Notes: generated by a model from the sequence alone, not told the origin. A stretch of 64,000 bases of DNA from Algoriphagus sp. (GCA_029945945.1 JAQSDM010000011.1:124001-188000), one strand, 5' to 3'. Positions 1 to 8,655 are shown, counted from the stretch's first letter. Numbers and translations are program-made.

Positions 1-2640
1 CCGGGCGGGGATAAACTTTTCAAAAACCTCGCTGTGGAAGGAGAAAGAGGCTTTTTAGACGTGACTCAAGAATCCGGAATTTATTCCAGTGTGCTGGGTT
101 TTGGATTAGGGGTTGGTGTTGAAGATTTAAATGGTGACGGCTGGTTAGATATCTATGTCTCCAACGATTTCACCGAGAACGATTACCTATATCTGAATCA
201 GCAAGACGGAACATTCAAAGAATCTCTGGAATCTTTGATCTCCAACACGAGTCGATACAGCATGGGAAATGACCTTGCTGATATCAACGGGGATGGATTG
301 TCAGAAATTTTCACCACCGACATGCTCCCTGAAGATCCCGAAATCTGGATGAAATCCGTAGGCGAGGACAAGACCGAAGTCTATCAGATCAAGAAGCAAT
401 TTGGATACGCAGACCAATACGTTCGAAATCATTTGCAGCTGAATCAGGGTAAAGAAGGATTCAGCGACATTGCACTTTTCTCCGGGGTTTTCGCTTCCGA
501 TTGGAGTTGGTCACCGCTAATATTCGATATGGACAATGACGGCCTGGCCGATATTCACATCACCAATGGAATTGTGAAGCGGCCAAATGACCTGGATTTC
601 ATCCAGTACAGCCAGGAAGCTGATCCTAATCTTACGATGGAGGAGCTGCGAAAAAGGCAAATAGACATGCTGCCTTCGGTCAAACTTCCAAATCCTGCCT
701 ATCGAAATGAAGGAGATCTAACCTTCACCAACCAAGCTCAAAACTGGGGTCTGGATCAGGCGAGTTACTCCAATGGCTCAACTTACGCTGATCTGGATAA
801 CGACGGCGATCTTGACTTGGTCATCAACAATCTGGATCAGATTTCTTTTGTTTATCAGAATCATTCCGAAAAGTCAGGCAATGTATTTCTTCGAGCCAAC
901 CTGGAAGGAAAAGCCCTAAACCCTTTTGGTCTTGGATCCAAAGTGACCGTGTATTCAGGTGAAAAATCCTGGTCTCAGCGCCTGAGCACAAGCAGGGGAT
1001 TTCAATCCGGAACTTCCACCACTCTGGTTTTTGGATTGGGAAAAACCAGTGAAATCGATTCAGTTTTAGTGAACTGGAGCAATGGTGATTCTGAAGTTTT
1101 CTCAGAAATTCAGATCAATCAAACTTCCATCTTCAAGCAAGCAACAGGAAAGACATTTTTATCTCCACCGTCAACTCCCGAAGATTCAATCGCATTTCCT
1201 CAAATCGACTGGAATCATGTGGAGAAGGACGAACTCGACGAAACCAAACGGGAATACCTGATTCCGCGAAGTTTTTCCCAAATGGGACCGGCACTCGCAG
1301 TCGGCGATGTAAATGCAGATGGATTGGACGATGTCTATCTGGGCGGAGCCAAAGATCAGGCTGGTGCTCTTTTTCTGCAAATTCCTGACGGTACTTTCAT
1401 GGAGGCTACCAATCCTATTTTCCAGCAACTGGCAAAAGCTGAAGATGTGGTTGCGGAGTTTGCAGACTTCAACGGCGATGGTAAATTGGATTTGTATGTC
1501 GGAAGCGGAGGGAATGAGTTTGAATCAGGAAACCTGTTTCTCTTCGATCGAATCTACTTCGGAGATGGGAAAGGCGGATTCCAGTTCATCACGATGGCAT
1601 TGCCTCCAATCGGAGAAAATACTTCAACCCTCGCAATTCACGACATCGATGGAGATGGCGATTTAGACATTTTCACCGGAGCAGCTGTCGTTCCCGGGGA
1701 TTATGGAGCAAACCCAAAAAGCACTTTGCTGGTCAATCAGGGAAATGGTCAGTTTAAAGACGGAACAGAAGCTTGGTTTGGGATAGGCGCCAAACTTGGA
1801 ATGATCAATTCGGCCGTTTGGGAAGATTTAGATGGAGATCAAAAGGCTGAATTAATCCTGACAGGCGATTGGCAACCGATTCGGGTTTATGAGCTTTCGC
1901 AGGATAATAAACTCGTGGAAAAAACCATCCCCGGCTTAGAAAACTCTACAGGATGGATTCAGTCGTTGCTCATCGAAGATCTAAATGGTGACGGCAAAAA
2001 AGATATTGTCGCCGGAAATCTCGGTCTGAACTCTAAACTCAAAGCTTCCGCAGAAAAACCAGTCTGGCTTTACCATCATGACTTCGACGGAAATGGACAA
2101 GCTGATCCGCTGATTTTCCATTACATGGGAGAAAAGCTGGTGCCGCTAGCAACTCGCGATGACCTGATCAAGCAAATACCTGCAGTCAAGCGTAAGCATA
2201 CCTCTTACCTTGAATATGCGTCAATTTACTCTCCCGAAGATTTATTTCAGAAGGAAATCCTGGATCAGGCGCACAAAAAATCCATCACAGAGTTCCGCTC
2301 AGGCGTTTACTTTCGACAGGAAGATGGAAGTTTCGCTTTTACGCCATTTCCATCCACCGCTCAACTGAGTCCGATCCAGAGTATGAACTGGGATGAAGAT
2401 TCTAAAACAATCTGGTTGGGAGGAAACTTTTCCGGCTTCCGGGTAGATTTAGGAAAAAGCACTGCTTCTGCATTCTCGGCATGGAAATGGAAAAATGAAG
2501 GATTCGAACAAGTCCGGACTTCAACATCAATTCCATCTCTATCAGAGGTCCGAAATCTCAGATCCATTTCGGTTTATGGAAAGAAATGGGGAATAGCAAC
2601 TACCAACAATGGCAGGATTTACTGGATTTCAAAACCTTAA
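1..2640 (+). CDS. CRTAC1-like FG-GAP/VCBS and ASPIC/UnbV repeat protein (5' end outside window)
   Basis: The reading frame is open from base 1, where the residues before the GTG at 34 (GDKLFKNLAVEGERGF) already look like an FG-GAP repeat, so the gene begins upstream and lacks its signal peptide here. The product is a large extracytoplasmic beta-propeller protein. At least ten calcium-loop motifs of the D-x-[DN]-x-DG type are visible (for example DLNGDGWLD, DLDNDGDLD, DFNGDGKLD, DIDGDGDLD, DLNGDGKKD). An ASPIC/UnbV segment lies in the middle (roughly bases 925-1110, ending with VNWSNGDSEVF). Two propellers flanking an ASPIC module is the arrangement of the CRTAC1 family, common in Bacteroidota next to SusC/D-type or haloperoxidase genes. 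Ligand and exact role are unknown. The haloperoxidase-like gene starts 136 bases downstream on the same strand, so co-expression is likely. Confidence 0.85.
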   Translation, partial: PGGDKLFKNLAVEGERGFLDVTQESGIYSSVLGFGLGVGVEDLNGDGWLDIYVSNDFTENDYLYLNQQDGTFKESLESLISNTSRYSMGNDLADINGDGLSEIFTTDMLPEDPEIWMKSVGEDKTEVYQIKKQFGYADQYVRNHLQLNQGKEGFSDIALFSGVFASDWSWSPLIFDMDNDGLADIHITNGIVKRPNDLDFIQYSQEADPNLTMEELRKRQIDMLPSVKLPNPAYRNEGDLTFTNQAQNWGLDQASYSNGSTYADLDNDGDLDLVINNLDQISFVYQNHSEKSGNVFLRANLEGKALNPFGLGSKVTVYSGEKSWSQRLSTSRGFQSGTSTTLVFGLGKTSEIDSVLVNWSNGDSEVFSEIQINQTSIFKQATGKTFLSPPSTPEDSIAFPQIDWNHVEKDELDETKREYLIPRSFSQMGPALAVGDVNADGLDDVYLGGAKDQAGALFLQIPDGTFMEATNPIFQQLAKAEDVVAEFADFNGDGKLDLYVGSGGNEFESGNLFLFDRIYFGDGKGGFQFITMALPPIGENTSTLAIHDIDGDGDLDIFTGAAVVPGDYGANPKSTLLVNQGNGQFKDGTEAWFGIGAKLGMINSAVWEDLDGDQKAELILTGDWQPIRVYELSQDNKLVEKTIPGLENSTGWIQSLLIEDLNGDGKKDIVAGNLGLNSKLKASAEKPVWLYHHDFDGNGQADPLIFHYMGEKLVPLATRDDLIKQIPAVKRKHTSYLEYASIYSPEDLFQKEILDQAHKKSITEFRSGVYFRQEDGSFAFTPFPSTAQLSPIQSMNWDEDSKTIWLGGNFSGFRVDLGKSTASAFSAWKWKNEGFEQVRTSTSIPSLSEVRNLRSISVYGKKWGIATTNNGRIYWISKP

Positions 2641-2776
2641 AACTTGATAAAAATCATTGGTTGCAGCCTTAATTTCCAATAGCTTTGGAACCCAAAGACA
2701 TAGAAATCAGGTTTGGCAAATTAGAAGTCAAATCTTGAATCCACAAAATTCAATCTACTGAATACTAACCTCCTAT

Positions 2777-4126
2777 ATGCGTAACCTCACCTTACTTATG
2801 CTCACAGGATTGATTCTGTTCGCATTTTCATGCAAAGAATCAGTTGACTACACCAATGCAATCACAGATGGATCCTATCTGGACAAAGCCCAAACAAGGA
2901 TCACTCAAGTCATCATTCATGATATTTTTTCGCCGCCGGTAGCAACCAGGATCTATTCTTATTCATCTTTGGCAGCCTATGAAGTTGCCGCTGCAACAGA
3001 TCCAACCAATTACTCTTCCCTATTGGGTCAGCTGAATGGTTCGGAGAAAGTGACTTTCACCGTGCCTCAAAATATCTATCCGCCACTCGCTTCTCTCGCT
3101 GCTTATTATCACGTAGGTACAGCTTTGATTTTCTCCGAGGAAATGATGAACGAGCACCGGGATGCAGCATTTGCAGCGCTCAAAGAAAAAGGAATTCCCG
3201 AGGATGTTTTTGAGGCTTCTGTGAAGTTCGGTCAGGAAGTGGGCGAAGTTATTAAGGCTTACTCAAAAAAAGACAACTATCATCAATCACGGTCATTTCC
3301 AAAATACACAGTAACATCTGGGCAGGAAGGAACCTGGCAACCAACTCCACCTGCTTACATGGAGGGAATAGAACCTAATTGGAATAAAATCAGGCCTTTT
3401 GTTCTCGATTCAGCTGCTCAATTCAAGCCACTTCCTCCGCCTCCATTTTCCACAGAACCGGGAAGCGAGTTCTATAAACTTGCCAAAGAAGTCTATGATG
3501 TCAAGCAAGCGATGACAGAAGATCAACGGGATGTCGCTATGTTTTGGGATTGCAATCCTTACAAAGTGAATGTAAAAGGCCATGTGATGTTTGCGGAGAA
3601 AAAAATCACTCCCGGTGGGCACTGGATGAGTATTTCCACAATCGCTTCGAAAGCTGCTAAGAAAGACTGGAAAGGAACTTCCGAGGCAATGGCGCTTACA
3701 GCAATTTCCTTGAATGAAGCCTTTATTTCCTGCTGGGATGAAAAGTATAGAAGCAGACTGATCCGTCCTGAGACCTATATCAATCAGCATATAGATGAGG
3801 AGTGGGTTCCTTTACTACAGACTCCGCCTTTCCCTGAACATACGAGTGGACATAGCGTCGCCTCAACTGCAGCGGCTTATACATTGGCTCAGATTTTCGG
3901 AAATGAGTTCCACTTGGTTGACAGCTCGGAAGTAGCTTATGGACTTCCTGCGAGAGAGTTTGATTCATTTTCCCAGGCAGCTGAGGAAGCTGCAATCAGC
4001 AGATTCTACGGAGGCATTCACTACATGCCTGCGATCACTGAAGGGTCCAAGCAAGGAAAGCAAGTTGGAGAAATGATCTGGCAAAAAATCTCAACAAAGC
4101 CGGCGAAACTGGCGGCAATGAATTAA
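2777..4126 (+). CDS. vanadium-dependent haloperoxidase / PAP2-family lipoprotein
   Basis: A 449-residue exported protein. The N-terminus has a hydrophobic stretch ending in FAFSC (Cys19), a lipobox, so it is probably a lipoprotein. The C-terminal half carries the vanadate/phosphate-binding signature of the vanadium-haloperoxidase/PAP2 superfamily: K-x6-RP (K323, R330, P331), SGHS (357-360) and SR-x5-H (S408, R409, H415). H415 would be the covalent vanadate (or phospho-enzyme) histidine. The Asp that follows this His in phosphatases (H-x3-D) is Ala419, which fits a haloperoxidase-type site rather than a classical acid phosphatase. Length matches Bacteroidota members. Real halide oxidation cannot be told from phosphatase activity by sequence alone. 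It lies directly behind the CRTAC1-like gene. Confidence 0.85.
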   Translation: MRNLTLLMLTGLILFAFSCKESVDYTNAITDGSYLDKAQTRITQVIIHDIFSPPVATRIYSYSSLAAYEVAAATDPTNYSSLLGQLNGSEKVTFTVPQNIYPPLASLAAYYHVGTALIFSEEMMNEHRDAAFAALKEKGIPEDVFEASVKFGQEVGEVIKAYSKKDNYHQSRSFPKYTVTSGQEGTWQPTPPAYMEGIEPNWNKIRPFVLDSAAQFKPLPPPPFSTEPGSEFYKLAKEVYDVKQAMTEDQRDVAMFWDCNPYKVNVKGHVMFAEKKITPGGHWMSISTIASKAAKKDWKGTSEAMALTAISLNEAFISCWDEKYRSRLIRPETYINQHIDEEWVPLLQTPPFPEHTSGHSVASTAAAYTLAQIFGNEFHLVDSSEVAYGLPAREFDSFSQAAEEAAISRFYGGIHYMPAITEGSKQGKQVGEMIWQKISTKPAKLAAMN

Positions 4127-4164
4127 CTAAAAAAGCCCTGATCACTCAGGGCTTTTTTAGTTAA
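4123..4164. terminator. bidirectional terminator, perfect 19-bp stem spanning both stop codons
   Basis: The arms ttaactaaaaaagccctga and its exact complement enclose a 4-base loop (tcac). The A/T-rich outer arm supplies a U-tract in both directions. The stop codon of the haloperoxidase gene (4124-4126) and that of the convergent propeller gene (4161-4163) both lie inside the stem. Confidence 0.92.
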
Positions 4165-5210
4165 TACTCAAAAACAGCTATTCCAGGTTCTCTGTCTTCT
4201 GTGATGGCGTATATTTTCTTTTGTTTTTCATCTACTGCTATTGACCGAATAGAAACGTTAGTCTTAAAATGAGCAATAGGATTCCCTTCTAAATCAAATT
4301 GGAAAATATCTCGTGAAGTTTCTTTTATTTCTCTTAACTGGTTTCGAGTCTTTCCTATGAAAACAAGGAAGATGAAGTTTTCTGTCATAAAGGAATTGTT
4401 GTATCCATAGACCGAGTTTTCATCTTCAATTGCCACATTGACATTTCCATCAGCTTGAATGGAATAGTTAAATTCCTCGTTAATTGGACCTTTAATAACT
4501 TTTACTGTTTGGTCATTCAAATCGAATATTTCAAATTCATCAAAATTAACCTTCGCCAAAACCAACTTCAATTTCTCCCTGTTAATCGACTTTGAACCTT
4601 GATTCAGGTCGCTTAAAACAAATTTACTTTCATCAGAAATCTTTGCAGTGGTAGACCAAGGTCCAGCTTTTGAAATTTGTTTTCCCAAAGAATCAAAAAC
4701 GATAAACTTGTTATCTGAAAAATTCATGTACGAAATAATTTCATTTCCCTTAACCCAATTCATTGACATACCCTGCATCCAATCTCCCCTTTGTCGAATT
4801 TTTGAAACAGCAGATTTTGAAGAGTCTGACAAATCAAATTCATAAAACGATTTGCCTGTATTTGAATAGGCCCAAATTGTGTTTTCGTTAAATCCATTAT
4901 CAAATTCCCAAACATTCATTATCTCATCAGGTCCTTCTCCAGGGTTTCCTTTACCGACTAAATATTTCATAGTCTTTTGATCGATTATATGAATTAGATT
5001 TTCATCACTGATAGAGGCTAAAACCACTTTCGCATTTTTAATAGTTAAAATATGAGGCGTCAAAATCTCTGGATAGAAATATTTTTTTGACTCGATATTT
5101 TTAGAAACTGGAAAGGATGATAAGGTGAAATACTCCACACTATCTTCAGAAATATTTTTTTGAGAACAGGAAAAAAGCCCAACCAATGCTAGAAATAAAA
5201 TTATTTTCAT
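4161..5210 (-). CDS. 6-bladed beta-propeller lipoprotein (NVEALA-associated type)
   Basis: A 349-residue protein whose start is placed at the ATG at 5210 because it opens a clean lipoprotein signal (MKIILFLALVGLFSC, Cys15). An upstream in-frame extension would overlap the preceding small gene and is not needed. After the signal comes a series of blade-like beta repeats. The motif GKGNPGEGPDEI (about residues 87-98) resembles the G-x-GPGE loop of the Bacteroidota 6-bladed propeller lipoproteins (BF3164 / TolB-like group). Function is not established for the family. The gene follows the NVEALA-type peptide with a 49-base gap on the same strand, a pairing I recall from Bacteroides genomes, and ends in a shared terminator. 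Anchorage in the outer membrane or periplasm is inferred from the lipobox. Confidence 0.75.
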   Translation of the reverse strand: MKIILFLALVGLFSCSQKNISEDSVEYFTLSSFPVSKNIESKKYFYPEILTPHILTIKNAKVVLASISDENLIHIIDQKTMKYLVGKGNPGEGPDEIMNVWEFDNGFNENTIWAYSNTGKSFYEFDLSDSSKSAVSKIRQRGDWMQGMSMNWVKGNEIISYMNFSDNKFIVFDSLGKQISKAGPWSTTAKISDESKFVLSDLNQGSKSINREKLKLVLAKVNFDEFEIFDLNDQTVKVIKGPINEEFNYSIQADGNVNVAIEDENSVYGYNNSFMTENFIFLVFIGKTRNQLREIKETSRDIFQFDLEGNPIAHFKTNVSIRSIAVDEKQKKIYAITEDREPGIAVFEY

Positions 5211-5259
5211 GTTTTTAGTTTTGAAAGAACCCCAGAATAAACTGGGGTTCGATGGTATT

Positions 5260-5457
5260 TTAAGGGCAAGTTGAAGCATAAACTTTTTCAGTACCATTGT
5301 ATGGAGTACCATACTTATCTACACATACAATAATCAAACGAGTTTGGCAACAAACCCATTGAGATTGATCTTCGCCACCAATTGTTTGGGCTTCGACATT
5401 TGAGCTTGTAAAAACGGTCGACCCAAAAAAAGCCAATCCAAAGAGTAATTTTTTCAT
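5260..5457 (-). CDS. NVEALA-type exported small Cys-containing peptide
   Basis: A 65-residue protein: a basic, hydrophobic signal (MKKLLFGLAFFGSTVFTSS) is followed at once by NVEAQ, the hallmark that gives the NVEALA family (PF14055) its name. The mature part is about 40 residues with four cysteines (WVCC, IVCVD, STCP), enough for two disulfides after export. Family function is unknown. The propeller lipoprotein follows after 49 bases, so the two probably form one transcript. Alternative: any small secreted peptide with a coincidental NVEA; the combination of motif position, size, Cys pattern and neighbour makes the family call more likely. Confidence 0.7.
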   Translation of the reverse strand: MKKLLFGLAFFGSTVFTSSNVEAQTIGGEDQSQWVCCQTRLIIVCVDKYGTPYNGTEKVYASTCP

Positions 5458-5506
5458 GATAAAATCATTTATGATTAATTAAAAAATCCCGGCCGGAATT
5501 AAGAAC

Positions 5507-5562
5507 TCACCTAAGGCCTCAGTGTAAGATATTCTTTTTTTTTAAGCACAAGCCTTAGGTGA
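5507..5562. repeat. inverted repeat upstream of the NVEALA-type gene
   Basis: Arms tcacctaaggc (5507-5517) and gccttaggtga (5552-5562) are exact complements separated by 34 bases. The repeat sits in the 187-base gap between the NVEALA-type gene and nadD. No T-run follows on either side in terminator orientation, so it may be an operator or a transcript-leader structure for the peptide gene. An additional ccggccgg palindrome lies just inside at about 5489-5496. Confidence 0.5.
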
Positions 5563-5644
5563 AAAAAAAAATTAAAAATTTAATTGAAAATACTTTTTCA
5601 TTATCCTGTTCCCGAACTTTCTTACGAAAAAAAGACAACTCCTT

Positions 5645-6208
5645 TTAATACAGCTTCTTACTCCGAATGTAATCCTCCACTCCTTCCGGGAGAAGGTACT
5701 TGACCGAATATCCTTCCTGAATCGACTTACGGATAAAGGTTGCGGAGATGTCCAGCAGGGGAGCTTCGATAATTTTAATATTGGGATGATCAAAGGTTTT
5801 GGTCTCTCCCGGTCTTGGATAAACGAAGATCTCGTACTGATCGAGAATAGCCTGATAATTCTTCCATTTAGGCAATTGGCCAAGATTATCACTTCCCAGA
5901 AAAAGGCAAAATTGATGTTGAGGATATTGGTCAGCCAGATACGTGAGTGTATCGATGGTATAGCTTGGCTTGGGCATTCGAAACTCCACATCGGAAGCTC
6001 TGAAATGATAATGATCCGATATCGCCAGCTCGACCATTTTCAGCCGATCAAACTCATGAATCAATGATTGGCGCTTTTTGAGTGGATTTTGCGGACTTAC
6101 CACAAACCAAACTTCATCCAGATCAGTCCGATCATACAGGATATTGGCAATGATCAGATGCCCGATATGGATGGGATTGAAGCTGCCGAAATAAAGCCCG
6201 ATTTTCAC
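5645..6208 (-). CDS. nadD: nicotinate-nucleotide adenylyltransferase
   Basis: Transfers AMP from ATP to nicotinate mononucleotide to give deamido-NAD in NAD synthesis; cytoplasmic. The nucleotidyltransferase signature GSFNPIHIGH occupies residues 8-17 and the second conserved motif ISATFIR lies at 154-160. The length of 187 residues is normal for the family. It is the last gene of a four-gene minus-strand operon, starting only 4 bases after the gmk stop. Confidence 0.95.
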   Translation of the reverse strand: MKIGLYFGSFNPIHIGHLIIANILYDRTDLDEVWFVVSPQNPLKKRQSLIHEFDRLKMVELAISDHYHFRASDVEFRMPKPSYTIDTLTYLADQYPQHQFCLFLGSDNLGQLPKWKNYQAILDQYEIFVYPRPGETKTFDHPNIKIIEAPLLDISATFIRKSIQEGYSVKYLLPEGVEDYIRSKKLY

Positions 6209-6212
6209 GGAA

Positions 6213-6785
6213 TTAACTGGCTAGGAATTTTCTGACCAAGTCCTCCGCTTCGGCAGAAGAGACGGCAAAATCGTCATTGAGGATAGAGACGTCAAACTGC
6301 GCCTCAAACTTCGCTTCAAACTGAGCCTTGAAGATTCTTCTCGAAAGTGACTCTTCTGACTCCGTTCCCCGATCATTCAATCGGGATGCGAGCACTTCCA
6401 GGCTCGGCACTTTCACAAAAATGGCCAACGCATTGTCCCCAAAATATTTTTTCAGAGCTAATCCACCCTTCACATCCACATCAAAAATGACTGCTTTTCC
6501 ACTGTCCCAGATTCGCTGGATTTCTTCTTTGAGTGTGCCGTAGAAGTTGCCTTCGTAGACTTCCTCCCATTCAATGAAAGCGTCTTCGTCGATCTTTCTT
6601 TTGAATTCATCCTGGCTTAAAAAATAATAATCCTTTCCGTTTTCTTCGTGGCGGCCTCTTTTGTCCCGGGTACAGGCAGAGATAGAGAAACCAAGATTGG
6701 GAACATTTTTGATCAGGTATTGAACCAGTGAGGTTTTTCCTGATCCTGAAGGGGCAGAAAAAATGATTGCTTTGCCTTGCTCCAT
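6213..6785 (-). CDS. gmk: guanylate kinase
   Basis: Phosphorylates GMP to GDP with ATP; cytoplasmic. The P-loop [10 protein letters not shown] lies at residues 10-19, and the GMP-binding segment includes [17 protein letters not shown] (around residues 39-55). The length of 190 residues is typical. The gene begins 3 bases after the anti-sigma stop and is followed after 4 bases by nadD, so translation is probably coupled. Confidence 0.96.
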   Translation of the reverse strand: MEQGKAIIFSAPSGSGKTSLVQYLIKNVPNLGFSISACTRDKRGRHEENGKDYYFLSQDEFKRKIDEDAFIEWEEVYEGNFYGTLKEEIQRIWDSGKAVIFDVDVKGGLALKKYFGDNALAIFVKVPSLEVLASRLNDRGTESEESLSRRIFKAQFEAKFEAQFDVSILNDDFAVSSAEAEDLVRKFLAS

Positions 6786-6788
6786 AGC

Positions 6789-7061
6789 TTATAAGATGTC
6801 TTGAATCTTCTGACGGATAGAATCCGACAATTCAGACGGCACTGGCTGTTTGGTACATTTTGTCTTGAGGACTTCTCGGATAGCTTGCTCCAGGTGATAA
6901 TGTTCGAAGCATGGCTGACACTTGGCCAACTTGTCATTCATTATTTCTTTGCCGCCCTGTATCATGTCACCGTCCAGGATACTTTCCAGGAGCTCAAAGC
7001 ACTTGGTTACATCGCTGCATTGCAACTTTCGCTCTCCGGCTGATTCTGTGTTCATTTCCAT
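6789..7061 (-). CDS. putative anti-sigma factor (zinc-finger-like)
   Basis: About 90 residues from the ATG at 7061. A longer frame from 7100 would overlap the sigma gene by 26 bases; the 7061 start lies 13 bases after the sigma stop with a weak AAGAAG in front. The C-x-x-C of anti-sigma zinc fingers is present (KCQPCFEHYHLEQAIRE) and an upstream Cys precedes CFELLESILDGD. The usual H-x3-C-x2-C pattern is incomplete because Lys sits where the His is expected, so metal binding may use another residue (the downstream FEHYH offers two His) or be absent. Position directly behind an ECF sigma gene supports the role. No membrane segment is visible, so it would be a soluble regulator. Confidence 0.75.
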   Translation of the reverse strand: MEMNTESAGERKLQCSDVTKCFELLESILDGDMIQGGKEIMNDKLAKCQPCFEHYHLEQAIREVLKTKCTKQPVPSELSDSIRQKIQDIL

Positions 7062-7074
7062 GGGTAATTCTTCT

Positions 7075-7683
7075 TTAAAATTCTGCCTCTTCTTCTTCAC
7101 CTTCCGTATTGTAGCCCATATTCTGGGCGTATCCTCTCAATTTATCTTTCAAAAGATTCCTTGCTCTATGCAGTCTTGATCGCACTGTCCCAATAGGAAT
7201 ATCGAGGATCTTAGCCATTTCCTCGTACGTAAATCCCTCCAGGTCGCAAAGGATAATCACGGTACGAAAGTCAACAGCAAGGCTGTTCAATGCATTGGAG
7301 ATCTCATCGCCAAGCATGTCTTTGACAGACTCTGCCCGCAAGTCAGTGGTACTCTGGTAGTCAACATCATCAGAGTTGTAATAAGTTTCCACCTCCTGAT
7401 AATCGACTTTCGTAGGCTGCTTGCTCTTCTTTCGATACTCGTTGATGAAGCTGTTTTTCAGGATTCGGAACAACCAAGCCTTGGCATTGGTGCCCTGCTC
7501 GAAAGAATTGATGAACCGATATGCTTTGAGATATGTATCCTGCACGAGATCCTTGGCATCGTCCTCATCGAAGGTGAGCCGGTAGGCAAAATTGTACATG
7601 GAATCTATGTGCGGCATAAACTCCCCATCAAAGATGGTGTTTTTCTCTTCCTGAGAATATTTCCGTCGCTGTACTTCAGACAT
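7075..7683 (-). CDS. ECF RNA polymerase sigma factor
   Basis: About 202 residues from the ATG at 7683 (MSEVQRRKYS). A longer in-frame extension to 7725 begins with residues that do not look like sigma factor. Region 2 is clear (NFAYRLTFDEDDAKDLVQDT, then KAWLFRILKNSFINEYRKK), and so is region 4 with its helix-turn-helix (GFTYEEMAKILDIPIGTVRS, then RLHRARNLLKDKL). The acidic C-terminus (EGEEEEAEF) is unusual. It heads an operon with the anti-sigma factor, gmk and nadD. The regulon is unknown. Confidence 0.93.
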   Translation of the reverse strand: MSEVQRRKYSQEEKNTIFDGEFMPHIDSMYNFAYRLTFDEDDAKDLVQDTYLKAYRFINSFEQGTNAKAWLFRILKNSFINEYRKKSKQPTKVDYQEVETYYNSDDVDYQSTTDLRAESVKDMLGDEISNALNSLAVDFRTVIILCDLEGFTYEEMAKILDIPIGTVRSRLHRARNLLKDKLRGYAQNMGYNTEGEEEEAEF

Positions 7684-7815
7684 AAGTTTCAAAAGTAACG
7701 ATTGGCTCAAATTATACCTAAGCATTGGCCAGAATTCGGTTGATTTCCTTTATTTTGTATTCGATTATCGTTCGGGTCCCCGCACATTGATTCTCCCACA
7801 GCCTTATTGGTGAAT

Positions 7816-8655
7816 ATGTTTTTCTTCAGACTGCTGTCTTACCTGCCTTTTCCGATCTTATACCTGTTTTCAGACGTATTGTATTTGATTGCCAGATTTG
7901 TGATTAGCTATCGCAAAAAAGTAATTGAGGAAAACCTGAAGTTTGCATTCCCGGAGAAATCTGAAGCAGAACGAAAAAAGATCCGGAATCGATTCTATCG
8001 GAACTTTACTGATTCATTCGCTGAGACTATTAAGATTTTGACCATTTCAGAAACCGAGATGAGAAAGCGGTTTCATGTGGTAAATCAGAATTTACCTGAT
8101 GAGAAAGTACTATCAGGAACCAGCGCTATCATGACAGCAGGCCATCTTTTCAATTGGGAAATGGCACTTGGCGCAATCGCTCTGAATTCTGAAGTTGTAG
8201 CTGAAACAGTTTACTTGAAAGTGAATAATCCGTTTTTCAACCGATTAATCTTGAAAATCCGGACGCATTTTGGAGGAGTAATGACTGAGAAAAGGGATTT
8301 TAGAAAAAGTATGATTACCATGCGTAACTCCCCGCGGATTGTTCAACTTGCTTCCGATCAAAGACCTTCAAGTTCGGAAAACCGATACCAACGGGAATTT
8401 ATGAATCGGCCCGCGGTGTTCTTTGAAGGCGCTGAGTTTTTAGCAAAAAAAATGAAGCTTCCTGTGTTTTTCGGTACAGTGACCAAAGTCAGGCGAGGTC
8501 ATTATGAACTTGAAATTTCCAATTTGGCGTCGCCTCCCTATGATTCTGACCAGCCACATAGCATTACAGATGCGTTCTGCAAAAAACTGGAAGAAAATAT
8601 CCGATTACAGCCTGATTTATATTTGTGGAGTCATAAGCGATGGAAGATTTCCTGA
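7816..8655 (+). CDS. LpxL/HtrB-like lipid A acyltransferase family protein
   Basis: About 279 residues. The ATG at 7816 is preferred over the in-frame TTG (7807) and GTG (7810) just upstream because it opens the N-terminal hydrophobic helix (MFFFRLLSYLPFPILYLF). The catalytic H-x4-[DE] motif is HLFNWE (H110, E115), and the region NPFFNRLILKIRTHFG matches the family. It should add a secondary acyl chain to a lipid A precursor, or a related acceptor such as an aminolipid, at the inner membrane. The acceptor cannot be read from sequence. It is transcribed divergently from the sigma operon and followed 33 bases later by the helicase gene. Confidence 0.88.
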   Translation: MFFFRLLSYLPFPILYLFSDVLYLIARFVISYRKKVIEENLKFAFPEKSEAERKKIRNRFYRNFTDSFAETIKILTISETEMRKRFHVVNQNLPDEKVLSGTSAIMTAGHLFNWEMALGAIALNSEVVAETVYLKVNNPFFNRLILKIRTHFGGVMTEKRDFRKSMITMRNSPRIVQLASDQRPSSSENRYQREFMNRPAVFFEGAEFLAKKMKLPVFFGTVTKVRRGHYELEISNLASPPYDSDQPHSITDAFCKKLEENIRLQPDLYLWSHKRWKIS

